This document shows positions 1 through 8,844 of a stretch of DNA of 64,000 bases, piece after piece; positions within the stretch are counted from its first letter, which is position 1, and every line of letters starts with the position of its first letter. Both the position numbers and the translations under genes were made by a program. A model generated the notes under the pieces. That model was not told the DNA's origin. It saw only the letters and a list, made by a program, of their open reading frames with translations, and did no database searches. Source of the stretch: Alteromonas portus (GTDB lineage Bacteria > Pseudomonadota > Gammaproteobacteria > Enterobacterales > Alteromonadaceae); contig NZ_SWCO01000007.1 of the NCBI RefSeq assembly GCF_005117025.1, positions 389,002 through 453,001 of the forward strand, in the 5' to 3' direction.

Positions 1-129
1 ACATCAAGCGACCGTTCACGCAACACGCTAGAAGGCCTACAAGCACCTGTAACTGATGCGTCTGGCAGAAGTCGTAATTCATCGCCAACGACTGGCCTAC
101 GCGGTGACAGCTACAGAGAGGGGAGATAA
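1..129 (+). CDS. hflK: HflK C-terminus (partial)
   Basis: The window opens inside a reading frame of 42 codons ending in TAA at 127-129. Its polar, Ser/Arg-rich tail ends in SYREGR, like the disordered C-terminus of HflK. The stop lies 5 bases before hflC, the usual hflK-hflC order. HflK is an inner-membrane SPFH/prohibitin protein that forms a large complex with HflC around the FtsH protease and limits its access to membrane substrates. Only the non-conserved tail is visible, so the call rests mainly on the neighbour. Confidence 0.85.
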   Translation, partial: TSSDRSRNTLEGLQAPVTDASGRSRNSSPTTGLRGDSYREGR

Positions 130-134
130 GCATA

Positions 135-1016
135 ATGAAGAATATATTAATTGCAGCATTCGTTCTTCTTGTTTTGCTTGCATCAGGTTCTCTGTTTGCA
201 GTTAAAGAAGGTGAACGTGCCATTGTTATTCAATTTGGTAAAGTTCAAAGAGACGATGCCACAGGTGAAACCAAGGTTTTCGAGCCAGGTCTTCACTTTA
301 AATTACCGTTTATCGACTCGGTACGTGTACTTGATGCACGTATTCAAACGTTAGATGGTTCACCAGATCGATTTGTAACCAGCGAGAAAAAAGACCTTAT
401 TGTTGATTCATACGTTAAGTGGCGCATTGAAGACTTTGCACGTTATTACCTTTCAACGGGTGGTAACAAGCTACAGGCTGAAGCGCTCCTTAAACAGAAA
501 GTAAACAACGGATTGCGTTCTGAATTTGGTACCCGCACTATTGCGCAAATCGTGTCTGGTGAGCGTTCTGCACTTATGAACCAGGCAATGGAGCAAGCGT
601 CTACGTCATCAGACGAGCTAGGTATTGAAATTGTTGATGTACGCGTTAAGCAAATCAACCTGCCTACAGAAGTAAGCAACTCGATCTTCCAGCGTATGCG
701 CGCAGAGCGTGCGGCCGTTGCTCGTGAGCACCGTTCAGAAGGTCAGGAGCAAGCTGAAGTGATTAAAGCTAACATTGACGCGAAAGTGACAGTAATGCTT
801 GCAGACGCAGAGCGTAATGCCCGCCAGTTACGTGGTGAAGGTGATGCGATTGCAGCTCAAATCTATGCTGACGCTTACTCTAAGAATGCTGATTTCTATA
901 GCTTCTTGCGCAGTATGGACGCCTACAAAAAGAGCTTCAATAGCAAACAAGACGTTATGGTTATTGCACCTGATAGTGACTTTTTTAAATATATGAATCA
1001 GTCTAAAGGTAACTAA
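135..1016 (+). CDS. hflC: HflC, FtsH protease modulator
   Basis: This 293-residue protein has one N-terminal membrane anchor (about residues 4-23) followed by an SPFH/band-7 domain that starts at VKEGERAIVIQFGKV. A long charged helix follows (about 190-250), rich in Ala, Glu and Arg (RAERAAVAREHRSEG). The length and layout are standard for HflC, which pairs with HflK in the inner membrane, facing the periplasm, and encloses the FtsH AAA protease. The start is supported by a GAGAGGGG ribosome-binding site just upstream. It is co-transcribed with hflK and followed by a strong terminator. Confidence 0.96.
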   Translation: MKNILIAAFVLLVLLASGSLFAVKEGERAIVIQFGKVQRDDATGETKVFEPGLHFKLPFIDSVRVLDARIQTLDGSPDRFVTSEKKDLIVDSYVKWRIEDFARYYLSTGGNKLQAEALLKQKVNNGLRSEFGTRTIAQIVSGERSALMNQAMEQASTSSDELGIEIVDVRVKQINLPTEVSNSIFQRMRAERAAVAREHRSEGQEQAEVIKANIDAKVTVMLADAERNARQLRGEGDAIAAQIYADAYSKNADFYSFLRSMDAYKKSFNSKQDVMVIAPDSDFFKYMNQSKGN

Positions 1017-1041
1017 AAGCCGACGCTTAGTTTGAATAAGA

Positions 1042-1068
1042 AAGCCAGTCTTCGAGACTGGCTTTTTT
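1042..1068 (+). terminator. Rho-independent terminator after hflC
   Basis: AAGCCAGTC and GACTGGCTT form a perfect stem around TTCGA, followed by a T run. It ends the hflKC transcript. Confidence 0.93.
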
Positions 1069-1310
1069 GTACCTGCATTAAAAGTAAATTATTGAAAAAA
1101 GTCGCTTTTTTATAATCACAGAAAGGCTAATTTAGGTGGGTGTACAGTGAGTTACCCTTCATTTTCCCTATCTACTGCCAAATTTTCACTAAATCGGGTA
1201 AAATACCACCTGAATATTATTAAAACACGTCACCCATTAGGTACAAACTTAGCGCCGTCCCAGCGTTAACTTTGATGTGGTAGGCGTAATAAAACGACAG
1301 AGGGAAGATT

Positions 1311-2912
1311 TTGACAACGGAAAATACAAATTCAGTGTCTGCCGATGATAAGGGCGGACAAGGTGGGTTATTCTCGCGATTTCTCGCCACCGTGGAATGG
1401 TTAGGAAATCTGCTTCCACATCCAGTTACGTTATTTGCACTGCTTTCGCTTTTTATTGTGGTGTTAAGCGGCATATTAGGTTACTTCGATATTGCGGTAG
1501 CGGACCCCCGCCCAGTTGGCGCGAAGGGACGTGAAGAAGACGGTATGATTGAAGTCATATCGTTAATGAGCGCAGAAGGTTTGCAGCGGATAGTTACGGG
1601 GTTGGTCACCAACTTCACTGGCTTTGCACCGCTTGGTACTGTTCTTGTAGCGCTTCTTGGAGTGTCAGTAGCAGAACATTCTGGCCTGTTATCAGCAGCA
1701 ATGCGTGCATTGGTGATGAATGCGTCTAAACGCGCCGTGACCTTTGCTATTGTTTTTGCTGGTATTATCTCAAACACAGCATCAGAGCTTGGCTATGTGG
1801 TACTCATTCCGCTGGCAGCCATGATTTTCCACTCGTTAGGTCGCCATCCGTTAGCGGGTCTGGCCGCTGCGTTTGCTGGTGTATCGGCTGGATATAGCGC
1901 CAACCTACTGCTTGGAACTGTCGACCCACTGCTGTCGGGTATTACAGAAGCCGCTGCTCACATGATTGACCCTGACTATATGGTAGGTCCAGAAGTTAAC
2001 TGGTACTTCATGTTTATCAGTACCTTTGTGGTAGCAATAATGGGTGCGTTGGTTACAGAGAAGGTTGTCGAGCCTAGACTTGGTAAATTCGACCCTGCTG
2101 ATGCTTCAATAGATTTAGGCAAGCAATCAATGGATGCGCCCACGGAGCTAGAGAAGAAAGGTTTGCGCTGGGCTGGAATATCCTTTGTTATTGTTTGCGC
2201 GGTACTAGCGCTAACGGTAGTGCCAGAGAACGGTATTTTGCGTCACCCGGAAACAGGTGAAGTGGCGGGCTCTCCGTTTCTTAAAGGCATTGTTGCATTC
2301 ATCTTTATCACCTTTGCTATTCCAGGCTTTGTTTACGGTAAAGTGACTAAGTCGATGAATAACGACAAAGACGTCATTGATGCTATGTCTAAAAGCATGG
2401 GAGCGATGGGGCTTTATATAACGCTAGTATTCTTTGCTGCGCAATTTGTAGCGTTCTTCAAATGGACGAACTTAGGCACAGTATTAGCCGTTAAAGGTGC
2501 TGCACTATTACAAGCGGCAGGATTAGATGGCCCAGCTGTGTTTATTCTGTTTATTTTGATGTGTGGCGTGGTAAACCTTTCTCTAGGCAGTGCATCGGCC
2601 CAGTGGGCTGTTACAGCACCCATTTTTGTGCCTATGCTAATGCTTATAGGCTATGCGCCAGAAGTTATTCAAGCGGCCTACCGTATCGGCGACTCAGTGA
2701 CAAACGTGATTGCACCTATGATGAGCTACTTTGGGCTTATCCTAGCCATGGCTGCTAGATACAAAAAAGACTTAGGTATGGGCACGCTTATCGCCATGAT
2801 GTTGCCTTACTCTATGGTCTTCATAGTAGGTTGGACTATCTTATTTTACATCTGGGTATTTTTACTTGGCATGCCGGTAGGTCCAGGTGCAGCCACTTAC
2901 TACCAGCCCTAA
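1311..2912 (+). CDS. AbgT-family transporter
   Basis: This 533-residue, very hydrophobic protein has roughly a dozen membrane segments. It belongs to the AbgT family (p-aminobenzoyl-glutamate transporter and MtrF-type exporters): a short charged N-terminus is followed by WLGNLLPHPVTLFALLSL, and FAGIISNTASELGYVVLIPL and SVTNVIAPMMSYFGLILAMA match the two re-entrant hairpin regions. Family members import aminobenzoyl-glutamate or export sulfonamides and folate fragments; the substrate here cannot be read from sequence. The start is TTG, preceded by AGGGAAG at good spacing. It is monocistronic, with terminators on both sides. Confidence 0.9.
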   Translation: MTTENTNSVSADDKGGQGGLFSRFLATVEWLGNLLPHPVTLFALLSLFIVVLSGILGYFDIAVADPRPVGAKGREEDGMIEVISLMSAEGLQRIVTGLVTNFTGFAPLGTVLVALLGVSVAEHSGLLSAAMRALVMNASKRAVTFAIVFAGIISNTASELGYVVLIPLAAMIFHSLGRHPLAGLAAAFAGVSAGYSANLLLGTVDPLLSGITEAAAHMIDPDYMVGPEVNWYFMFISTFVVAIMGALVTEKVVEPRLGKFDPADASIDLGKQSMDAPTELEKKGLRWAGISFVIVCAVLALTVVPENGILRHPETGEVAGSPFLKGIVAFIFITFAIPGFVYGKVTKSMNNDKDVIDAMSKSMGAMGLYITLVFFAAQFVAFFKWTNLGTVLAVKGAALLQAAGLDGPAVFILFILMCGVVNLSLGSASAQWAVTAPIFVPMLMLIGYAPEVIQAAYRIGDSVTNVIAPMMSYFGLILAMAARYKKDLGMGTLIAMMLPYSMVFIVGWTILFYIWVFLLGMPVGPGAATYYQP

Positions 2913-2961
2913 GTTAATAACAAGCTTTGCTGCTATAATATTTGGTCGGTAGCAATTAAAT

Positions 2962-3009
2962 GGCGGTATATGTTTTTAAATATTATTTTTAAACATATGC
3001 CGCTTTTTT
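2962..3009 (+). terminator. Rho-independent terminator after the AbgT gene
   Basis: A long AT-rich hairpin: GGCGGTATATGTTT near 2962 pairs with AAACATATGCCGC, and a T run follows at 3003-3009. Confidence 0.9.
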
Positions 3010-3122
3010 AATGCCTAAAATCTATTGGTGCAATCGTAGTTTTTTGGCGTTATAGCAGATCATAATCTAAGGTAATTCAGTATAATACGGATATAGCGCA
3101 GTACTTCTCGGACTATGAATAC

Positions 3123-4202
3123 ATGAAATACAAATCAAACAAAGGCTTTACCCACGGTCAATCAGATAAAATTGGTGTACTTGTAACGAACCTGGGGACG
3201 CCAGAAGCGCCAACAAAGCAGGCACTACGCCCTTATTTGAAAGAATTCCTTTCAGACCCTCGTGTGGTTGAAGTGCCAAAAGCTATTTGGTGGTTTGTAT
3301 TAAACGGTATTATCTTGAATATTCGTCCTAAGCGCTCGGCAGAGGCATATTCTACTGTGTGGACCGAAGAAGGTTCGCCGCTTATGGCAATAACGAAAGC
3401 ACAAGCGTCGGCTATCGCAGAGCGCTGTAAAGCCCAATATGGCGATGATGTTATTGTGGATTTTGCTATGCGCTACGGAAAGCCAGCTATTAGCGACACC
3501 ATTGATGCCATGCTGGCAAAAGGCGTACGCAAGCTTGTGGTACTGCCGCTATATCCTCAGTATAGCGCGTCGACAACAGGCTCTACCTTTGATGCTATTG
3601 CGAAAGACTTTACGTCGCGCCGTTGGCTTCCTGAGCTTCGGTTTGTCAATCATTATCACGACCGCGACAACTTCATTACTGCACTTGCCAACAAAGTAAA
3701 AGCCCACTGGGAAGATCATGGCCGAGCAGATAAGCTCATTTTGTCCTATCACGGCATTCCAAAGCGCTATCTGATGAACGGCGACCCTTATCACTGCGAA
3801 TGTCACAAAACATCGCGTTTGCTTGCCGAAAAGCTAGGGCTTTCACACGACGAGTATATGACAACTTTTCAGTCTCGTTTTGGTCGTGAAGAGTGGTTAA
3901 CACCGTATACAGATGAAACATTGAAGTCATTGCCTGAAAAAGGTGTTAAATCAATTCAGGTTATGTGCCCTGGTTTTTCCGCCGACTGCTTAGAAACCAT
4001 TGAAGAAATTGGTGAAGAGAATCGTGAATACTTCATGGAAGCGGGGGGGGAACGCTATGAATACATCGCGGCATTAAACAGTGATGAAGAGCACATTGAT
4101 GTGTTGTTTGACATAGTGCAAGAAAATTTACATGGTTGGACGGTAGAATCGGACAACGGTTTGCGTGCAGGACTCGCAAGAGCGCTAGGTGCTGAAAAGT
4201 AG
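3123..4202 (+). CDS. hemH: Ferrochelatase
   Basis: HemH inserts Fe2+ into protoporphyrin IX, the last step of protoheme synthesis. The 359-residue protein has the opening GVLVTNLGTP, the catalytic His in LSYHGIP (His210) and the acidic metal-site helix DCLETIEEI (Glu291). A Cys-rich stretch, DPYHCECHKT (about 221-230), resembles other proteobacterial ferrochelatases; whether it binds an iron-sulfur cluster is not shown. No strong ribosome-binding site is visible before the ATG. An 8-G tract at 4043-4050 lies in frame near the 3' end, and the last codons and stop lie in a tandem duplication. Confidence 0.96.
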   Translation: MKYKSNKGFTHGQSDKIGVLVTNLGTPEAPTKQALRPYLKEFLSDPRVVEVPKAIWWFVLNGIILNIRPKRSAEAYSTVWTEEGSPLMAITKAQASAIAERCKAQYGDDVIVDFAMRYGKPAISDTIDAMLAKGVRKLVVLPLYPQYSASTTGSTFDAIAKDFTSRRWLPELRFVNHYHDRDNFITALANKVKAHWEDHGRADKLILSYHGIPKRYLMNGDPYHCECHKTSRLLAEKLGLSHDEYMTTFQSRFGREEWLTPYTDETLKSLPEKGVKSIQVMCPGFSADCLETIEEIGEENREYFMEAGGERYEYIAALNSDEEHIDVLFDIVQENLHGWTVESDNGLRAGLARALGAEK

Positions 4203-4215
4203 GTGCTGAAAAGTA
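4188..4215 (+). repeat. 14-bp tandem duplication across the hemH stop
   Basis: AGGTGCTGAAAAGT occurs twice in direct tandem and spans the last codons and the TAG of hemH. The second copy lies wholly downstream and repeats the terminal Ala-Glu-Lys-stop coding. Confidence 0.9.
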
Positions 4216-4334
4216 GCGGTTGAGGCTGCTGCCGTCCACGCTGTTGTATAGGGCCAAGGTAATAGGCATATCAGTAGATTGAGTGTTCACTCTGCTAAAG
4301 GGTTTTAAGCAATTAGGTAAAGGGAGATAACAAC

Positions 4335-4742
4335 GTGGACGTTAAAGCACCAAAGGCATTACTGAAAGCGCAAAAGCTGGCGAATTTGCTCGACACCGCC
4401 GTAAAACTCCCCGTTATTCCAATTCGGATAGGTCTAGACTCTATTGTCGGGCTTATCCCTGGGGCAGGTGACGCCCTTATGTTATTTGTTTCACTACGCA
4501 TCGTATGGCTTGGAAAATCGTTAGGCATGCCGAAAGTCCTTGTTGCGCAAATGGTGAAAAACTCTGCCATCGATTTTGGATTAGGCTTCATTCCCTTCGT
4601 TGGTGATATTGCCGACGTCTTTTACAAAGCGAATCAAAAAAACGTCCGCATTATGGAGCGCTGGTGGGTGACGGAAAACAAAGCGAACGTCGACGCTGCT
4701 ACACAGGCAAAGCTAGCGCAGTGGGAGCGGGAAAATAGCTAA
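4335..4742 (+). CDS. DUF4112 membrane protein
   Basis: This 135-residue protein matches DUF4112. Its core is RIGLDSIVGLIPGAGDAL (about residues 32-49), with a second, similar loop GFIPFVGDIADVFYKAN (about 96-112). These two GLIPGxGD-like loops around a hydrophobic helix are the family hallmark. The function is unknown; the family is predicted to be inner-membrane. The GTG start is chosen because AGGGAG lies at good spacing upstream. It follows hemH by 132 bases and may share its transcript. Confidence 0.85.
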   Translation: MDVKAPKALLKAQKLANLLDTAVKLPVIPIRIGLDSIVGLIPGAGDALMLFVSLRIVWLGKSLGMPKVLVAQMVKNSAIDFGLGFIPFVGDIADVFYKANQKNVRIMERWWVTENKANVDAATQAKLAQWERENS

Positions 4743-4898
4743 GCGCCCACTTCCACCCATCCGTCAATAAAAGTTGGCATTCATAAAACCGCACCTGTAA
4801 CTTAAGTAAGTCATAAAATACCAATCGTTTTTTATGCTGAAGTCGTAGCAATCAGTCTAAATACATAGAAATACCTCTTTACAAGGAGCGTGCAGTAC

Positions 4899-6539
4899 AT
4901 GAAAGCGTCCGACTTATTTGTGAAAGCGTTAGAAGCTGAAGGTGTGGAATACGTGTTTGGTATTCCCGGCGAAGAAAACCTCGATTTATTAGAGTCATTG
5001 CGTGAGTCATCCATTAAATTAGTGCTAACTCGCCATGAGCAAGGGGCCGGTTTCATGGCCGCTACCTATGGCAGGCTAACGGGGAAAGTAGGCGTTTGTC
5101 TGTCCACCTTAGGGCCTGGCGCCACTAACTTAGTGACTCCTGCTGCCTACGCTCAGCTAGGTGCAATGCCCATGCTTATGATTACGGGGCAAAAGCCAAT
5201 CAAAACCAGCAAGCAAGGCCGTTTCCAAGTTATCGATATCGTGGATATGATGCGACCCATCACCAAATTCACCAATCAGATAGTGAGTGGAGACCGAATT
5301 CCCTCTACCGTGCGAGAGGCCTTTCGCTTGGCGTCAGAAGAACGCCCTGGCGCAGTGCACATAGAGTTACCAGAGGATATTGCGGCTGAGCAAACCAGTG
5401 CGCAGCTTCTAACACCAAGCAAGACGCGCAGGCCTATCGCTGAGTACAAGGCTATTTCCTCGGCTATCACCATGATTGAAGAAGCACAGTCCCCCTTGTT
5501 ATTGATTGGCGCAGGCGCCAATAGAAAGCTTACCGCCAAAATGCTTCGGGAATTTGTTGATAAAACCTGTATACCATTTGTCACTACTCAAATGGGTAAG
5601 GGCGTGCTGAATGAAAGTGACCCCCGCTTTGCCGGAAATACGGCGTTATCTGACGGCGACTTTGTTCATCGAGCTATAGAACGGGCTGACCTTATTATTA
5701 ACGTTGGCCACGATGTAGTAGAAAAACCACCGTTTTTTATGCATCACAACGACAAAAAAGTTATTCACGTTAACTTTGATTCCGCAGCTGTCGACCCGGT
5801 TTATTTTCCACAGCTTGAAGTCGTTGGCGACATTGCCAACAGTATTTGGCAAATAAAAGAAGGCATTACGCCGCAGGGTAACTGGACGCTAGATTTTTAC
5901 AAAGACGTTCATCAAGCTTATGTTGAGCATCGTGCAGAAGCAGAAGATGACAACCGATTCCCCATTTTACCTGAACGTTTGGTTCGCGATATTCGAAAGG
6001 TAATGCCGGAAAATGGTATCGTGACCCTAGACAACGGTGTTTATAAAATTTGGTTTGCGAGAAACTACCCTGCTTATCAACCCAATACGCTTCTATTAGA
6101 TAATGCACTAGCTTCAATGGGAGCAGGCCTGCCTTCAGCTATCGCTGCAAAACTTGTTAAGCCAGACGTGCCCGTATTAAGCGTATGTGGTGACGGCGGC
6201 TTTATGATGAACAGCCAAGAAATCGAGACCGCTGTCAGGCTTAAGCTAGACCTTGTGGTGATCATCTTGCGTGATGATGCGTACGGAATGATTAAGTGGA
6301 AGCAAGCAAACATGCAGTTTGACGAGTTTGGCTTAGATTACGGTAATCCCAACTTTGTTAAATACGCACAAAGTTATGGTGCGCAAGGCTGGCGAGTTGA
6401 TGATGCCGATGTGCTCATTCACATGGTGGATAAGTGTCTGAACACAAAAGGCGTGCATATTATCGATTGTCCAGTTGATTACAGTATGAATGACAAAACA
6501 CTTAATCAAACGATTAAAGCGTTAAGCGCCAAGCTTTAA
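4899..6539 (+). CDS. Acetolactate synthase-like thiamine-diphosphate enzyme
   Basis: This 546-residue protein has the three-domain fold of the pyruvate-decarboxylase/acetolactate-synthase family. Visible signals are FGIPGEENLDLLESL, the cofactor-activating Glu in LTRHEQGAG (Glu47), and the ThDP/Mg motif starting GDGGFMMNSQEI in the C-terminal third. The closest type is the large, catabolic-like acetolactate synthase, which condenses two pyruvates. No small regulatory subunit lies nearby. Translation probably starts at this ATG, 10 bases after AAGGAG; a GTG at 4890 is too close to that site. It is followed 31 bases later by an aldehyde dehydrogenase, probably in one operon, so the true substrate may be another 2-keto acid. 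Confidence 0.85.
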   Translation: MKASDLFVKALEAEGVEYVFGIPGEENLDLLESLRESSIKLVLTRHEQGAGFMAATYGRLTGKVGVCLSTLGPGATNLVTPAAYAQLGAMPMLMITGQKPIKTSKQGRFQVIDIVDMMRPITKFTNQIVSGDRIPSTVREAFRLASEERPGAVHIELPEDIAAEQTSAQLLTPSKTRRPIAEYKAISSAITMIEEAQSPLLLIGAGANRKLTAKMLREFVDKTCIPFVTTQMGKGVLNESDPRFAGNTALSDGDFVHRAIERADLIINVGHDVVEKPPFFMHHNDKKVIHVNFDSAAVDPVYFPQLEVVGDIANSIWQIKEGITPQGNWTLDFYKDVHQAYVEHRAEAEDDNRFPILPERLVRDIRKVMPENGIVTLDNGVYKIWFARNYPAYQPNTLLLDNALASMGAGLPSAIAAKLVKPDVPVLSVCGDGGFMMNSQEIETAVRLKLDLVVIILRDDAYGMIKWKQANMQFDEFGLDYGNPNFVKYAQSYGAQGWRVDDADVLIHMVDKCLNTKGVHIIDCPVDYSMNDKTLNQTIKALSAKL

Positions 6540-6570
6540 GCCAGCGCAATACACAGGTAAGGAGTGAACA

Positions 6571-7998
6571 ATGTTAAAGGATAGCTATCCCTATTATTTA
6601 GCGAGCGAGCCAAAATACGCGAATACCGACTTGGAAGTGACAAACAAATATACCCAAGAAGTGGCAACTAAGGTTGCACTGGCAGATGCGGATACTATTG
6701 ATAAGGCCATTGCCGCCGCAGAAAAAGCCCAGCCTGCGATGGCAGCCATGGCCCCGTATGAAAGACAAGCAGTATTAGAGCACTGTGTAAAACGCTTCAC
6801 AGAAAGAGCCGATGAGTTGGCCCAAGCGCTTTGTATAGAGGCTGGAAAGCCAATTAAAGACGCGAAGGGTGAAGTTAGCCGGCTTATCGACACTTTTAAA
6901 ATTGCGGCGGAAGAATCTGTTCGCATTAATGGCGAGGTAGTGAACTTAGAGATATCGGCAAGAGCCAAAGGTTATCAGGGCATGACCAAGAAGGTCCCCA
7001 TAGGTCCGTGTTCATTTATATCGCCGTTTAACTTTCCTCTTAACCTAGCTGCGCACAAAGTGGCGCCTGCCATTGCTGCGGGTTGCACCTTCGTGCTTAA
7101 GCCCGCTTCGCGTACGCCTATTGGTGCGCTTATCATCGGTGAAGTATTAGCGGAAACTGATCTGCCTAAAGGCGCGTTTTCAATTTTGCCATGTAGCCGT
7201 GATGGCGCTGATTTATTTACCACTGATGAAAGACTTAAGCTACTTAGCTTTACGGGCTCACCTGATGTTGGCTGGGCGCTTAAAGCTAAGGCCGGAAAAA
7301 AGCCAGTGGTATTAGAGCTTGGCGGTAATGCTGCATGTGTAATTGATGAAGATGCAGACATTGAAGACGCCATTGACCGCGTTATTGTGGGTGCTTACTA
7401 TCAATCAGGGCAAAGCTGTATTAGCGTTCAGCGACTATTAGTTCACAGTAAAATATACGATGAGTTCAAGTCGCGCTATGTAGAAAGAGTAAAGGCGCTG
7501 GTTTCTGGTGACCCTTCAAACGAAGATACTTTTATTGGCCCTATGATCTCAGAAGGTGAAGCAGAGCGCCTTTATGGATGGATTGAAGAGGCAAAAGAAA
7601 AAGGGGCAACCATTTTGTGTGGTGGTACCCGTGATGGCGCTATGCTTGAGGCTACGGTAATGGAAAATGTACCGAAAGATTGCGATGCAAGTGCCGAGGA
7701 AGCTTTTGGACCACTGTCTATCTTAGTCCCGTTTGATGATTATGACGAAGCACTTAACGAGGTGAATAACAGCCGATATGGGCTTCAAGCTGGCGTGTTT
7801 ACTCGCGACATATACAAAGCCCATAAAGCATGGGATGTGCTTGAAGTTGGCGGTGTAGTCATAGGCGATGTGCCTAGCTGGCGGGTAGATAATATGCCCT
7901 ATGGCGGCGTTAAAGATTCAGGTCTGGGTCGCGAAGGTATTCGCTACGCAATAGAGGATATGTCTGAAACTCGACTTATGGTTATTCGTACGCCTTAG
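6571..7998 (+). CDS. NAD(P)-dependent aldehyde dehydrogenase
   Basis: This 475-residue member of the aldehyde dehydrogenase superfamily oxidises an aldehyde to its acid. The catalytic Cys283 lies in SGQSCISVQR and the general base Glu249 in VVLELGGNA. The nucleotide-binding turn is FTGS (about 227-230), and the N-terminal Rossmann segment contains ISPFNFPLNL. It resembles the lactaldehyde and non-phosphorylating glyceraldehyde-phosphate dehydrogenase branch, but the substrate is not certain. A clear AAGGAG precedes the ATG. It probably shares an operon with the preceding acetolactate-synthase-like gene. Confidence 0.9.
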   Translation: MLKDSYPYYLASEPKYANTDLEVTNKYTQEVATKVALADADTIDKAIAAAEKAQPAMAAMAPYERQAVLEHCVKRFTERADELAQALCIEAGKPIKDAKGEVSRLIDTFKIAAEESVRINGEVVNLEISARAKGYQGMTKKVPIGPCSFISPFNFPLNLAAHKVAPAIAAGCTFVLKPASRTPIGALIIGEVLAETDLPKGAFSILPCSRDGADLFTTDERLKLLSFTGSPDVGWALKAKAGKKPVVLELGGNAACVIDEDADIEDAIDRVIVGAYYQSGQSCISVQRLLVHSKIYDEFKSRYVERVKALVSGDPSNEDTFIGPMISEGEAERLYGWIEEAKEKGATILCGGTRDGAMLEATVMENVPKDCDASAEEAFGPLSILVPFDDYDEALNEVNNSRYGLQAGVFTRDIYKAHKAWDVLEVGGVVIGDVPSWRVDNMPYGGVKDSGLGREGIRYAIEDMSETRLMVIRTP

Positions 7999-8317
7999 TA
8001 GCTGATAGAACGTGATTGCTTAGTTAAACCATTCGCTTAGCTTTATAGAATGCGTTTTGGGTCAATTTGTTGAAGTGGACTGACGAAGTGACTTAATAAT
8101 TGATAGCGAGAGCAGTTATAAAAAATTGAAGGTTTTATTTTAAGGCATGCTAATTAAGCATGCCTTTTTATTAACTTTCCATTTATGTGCGGTAACTCTT
8201 ACTTTACTCGCTGACGCTTTTTTACAAGCGGCGTTAAAGCAATATTCCTTCACTTTCTAACAACGCTAGCTTAGCGCAACAATTTAGGCGTTTCGCATTG
8301 CGTGTGCAGAAGTTCAA
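7999..8317. other. Gene-free gap with one terminator
   Basis: The 319 bases between the aldehyde dehydrogenase and the convergent DUF2237 gene contain the terminator at 8142-8170 and a short weak hairpin CGCTA-GCT-TAGCG near 8264. No coding sequence is apparent. Confidence 0.7.
8142..8170 (+). terminator. Rho-independent terminator
   Basis: AAGGCATGC and GCATGCCTT pair around TAATTAA and are followed by T residues. It lies downstream of the aldehyde dehydrogenase gene. Confidence 0.88.
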
Positions 8318-8677
8318 CTAGTCTGCTGCGAATTCCTCAAGGAGCGACAGGGGAATAATTTCCAGCGCTTTTTCATGTGTGGCTTCTAATCGTACTTTCG
8401 GTGCTACTCCGGCTTCATAAGCTTGCAGCCAGCGAGCTGCGCACAGACACCACCTGTCACCTGCCAATAGCCCTGGAAATGACATGCTTGGCCACGGCGT
8501 AATAAGGTCATTACCTTGGGTTAAGGAGAATTGAAGAAATTCATCAGTAACAACCGCGCAAACGCTGTGATTACCTACATCAGCGTCGGGTACATAACAA
8601 AAACCTTCTCGAGTAAATCCAGTATTTCCACAACACAGCTGGAGCGGACGACCATAAACATTTTTTGCGTTCGCCAA
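8318..8677 (-). CDS. DUF2237 family protein
   Basis: This 119-residue protein matches the DUF2237 (COG3651) family: NVYGRPLQLCCGNTGFTREG at the N-terminus, then DVGNHSVCAVVTDEFLQFS, GDRWCLCAARW and EAGVAPKVRLEATHEKAL. Conserved paired cysteines (LCC, WCLC) suggest metal or redox chemistry, but no function is established. It is a single leftward gene, convergent with the aldehyde dehydrogenase and divergent from ubiG. Confidence 0.9.
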   Translation of the reverse strand: MANAKNVYGRPLQLCCGNTGFTREGFCYVPDADVGNHSVCAVVTDEFLQFSLTQGNDLITPWPSMSFPGLLAGDRWCLCAARWLQAYEAGVAPKVRLEATHEKALEIIPLSLLEEFAAD

Positions 8678-8844
8678 AATCAGAACCCTCTTTTACAACG
8701 TATATTTTTCAAAGGTGTGCCTTTTTCAATAGTCAAATGGCATGCGTTGGGGTTATAAAATCGTACCCATAACCACCTTATGACCCTGTGTGATAAGGGT
8801 CAACTATTAAGCACTAATCTAACTACGTTTGAAGGTAAAATATC

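Noticed and set aside
8264..8276. Hairpin CGCTA-GCT-TAGCG as terminator of the DUF2237 gene
   Set aside because: The stem is short and no T run follows on the leftward strand.
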